From an uncultured Rickettsiales bacterium (GTDB lineage Bacteria > Pseudomonadota > Alphaproteobacteria > RF32 > CAG-239): a stretch of DNA of 8,123 bases. A model generated the notes under the pieces. That model searched no databases. It was not told the DNA's origin and saw nothing but the letters and a program-made list of their open reading frames with translations. Below are positions 7,699-8,123 of this stretch, piece by piece; position 1 is the stretch's first letter; the number at the start of each line of letters is the position of its first letter. The stretch lies in NCBI GenBank assembly GCA_900551865.1, contig URXV01000020.1, positions 1 through 8,123 of the forward strand, given 5' to 3'. The translations under genes and the position numbers were made by a program.

Positions 7699-8123
7699 GA
7701 AACAGCCTTTTCTTTTGGGGATTGGTTAATATAGCCGGTTATGGCCTTTAAAACGCGCTCAACCGTATTGTCAACGGCTTCGTTTTTTGTCTCCACGACA
7801 ATGTCAGCCTCGGAATAATAAGGATATTCCGCGTCAATATAAGTTTGCAGCTTGCTTTTGATTTTCGAGTCGCTGCACTGCAGGAAAGGGCGTCTTTTTC
7901 TACCGGTTGTCCGGTTGTAAAGAACGTCGATGTCGGCCTTAAGCCACACGGTCAGAGCCGTCTTTTTTGCAAGTTGTCTGGTTTGGTCGGCAACAAAAGC
8001 TCCTCCTCCTGAGGCCAAAACGCAGGGAGAGCCGGACAAAAGCCTTTTCATTATCCTTTCCTCGCCGGCTCTGTATTCTTCCATGCCGAAACATTTAAAA
8101 ACGTCAATGACGGATAACCCCGC
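7695..8123 (-). CDS. aroK: shikimate kinase, C-terminal part (cut by window edge)
   Basis: Shikimate kinase transfers phosphate from ATP to the 3-hydroxyl of shikimate in the chorismate pathway. Only the last 142 residues are in the window; the Walker A loop and the shikimate-binding Asp of the N-terminus lie beyond the right edge. The reading frame is open to the edge and begins AGLSVIDVFKCFG, which matches the family's A-G-x-S-I-x-x-I-F segment, so the ATG at 8084 is an internal Met and not the start. Visible motifs (numbered from the edge) are YRAGEER with R18 (the shikimate-binding Arg), ASGGGAFV with G39-G41, and the lid RRPFL with R78. In the usual R-x-P-x-Y motif the Arg is replaced by Glu (E99 in EYPYY, codon 7827-7829). 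The gene ends in an ATGA overlap with rph. In alphaproteobacteria aroK is usually followed by aroB; here it is not. Confidence 0.93.
   Translation of the reverse strand, partial: AGLSVIDVFKCFGMEEYRAGEERIMKRLLSGSPCVLASGGGAFVADQTRQLAKKTALTVWLKADIDVLYNRTTGRKRRPFLQCSDSKIKSKLQTYIDAEYPYYSEADIVVETKNEAVDNTVERVLKAITGYINQSPKEKAVS
7706..7712 (-). promoter_or_regulatory. ribosome binding site of rph
   Basis: GAAAAGG on the minus strand ends 7 bases before the rph ATG at 7698, inside the 3' end of aroK. Together with the ATGA overlap it supports the chosen start. Confidence 0.65.

Noticed and set aside
8082..8084. ATG at 8084 as the start of a short 129-residue kinase-like gene
   Set aside because: The frame stays open to the window edge and the 13 codons upstream match the shikimate kinase family, so this Met is internal.
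57..8123. Possible novel defence or mobile system involving the helicase-nuclease genes
   Set aside because: Helicase plus RecB-type nuclease pairs occur in some defence islands, but these two proteins match chromosomal AddA and AddB along their whole length and sit among housekeeping genes. No integrase, transposase, toxin, CRISPR repeat or flanking repeat was seen.

Overview
The window looks like ordinary chromosomal housekeeping sequence from an alphaproteobacterium. The best lineage marker is AddB, which is of the alphaproteobacterial type: it has no Walker A motif, a DPY motif where the iron-sulfur forms carry a cysteine, and a YDHLAR..EW C-terminus. The shikimate kinase and AddA also read like alphaproteobacterial members. 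By eye the base composition is moderately AT-rich (roughly mid-40s percent GC, not computed). That would suit one of the lower-GC, often uncultured alphaproteobacterial groups, but I cannot name a genus.

All genes lie on the minus strand, so transcription runs from right to left. In that order they are: the C-terminal part of shikimate kinase (aroK, cut by the right edge), RNase PH (rph), the XTP/dITP diphosphatase (rdgB), the helicase-nuclease subunit AddB, and the helicase-nuclease subunit AddA. From base 57 to the right edge there is no intergenic space. The four junctions overlap by 4, 14, 1 and 11 bases, so this is almost certainly one translationally coupled operon whose promoter lies to the right of the window. 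Only 56 AT-rich bases follow addA, with two weak inverted repeats and no convincing terminator.

AddA and AddB form the double-strand break resection complex that prepares ends for RecA. RdgB removes deaminated purine nucleotides before they enter DNA. RNase PH trims RNA 3' ends. AroK makes shikimate-3-phosphate for aromatic amino acids. The first two roles are linked by genome maintenance; the other two are probably operon neighbours without a shared pathway.

I found no mobile element, CRISPR array, RNA gene or unknown gene system. The observations worth a second look are a Glu in AroK where the family normally has a shikimate-contacting Arg, the joining of aroK, rph-rdgB and addBA in one gapless operon, an A8 homopolymer at the start of addA, and a small in-frame tandem duplication inside addA.
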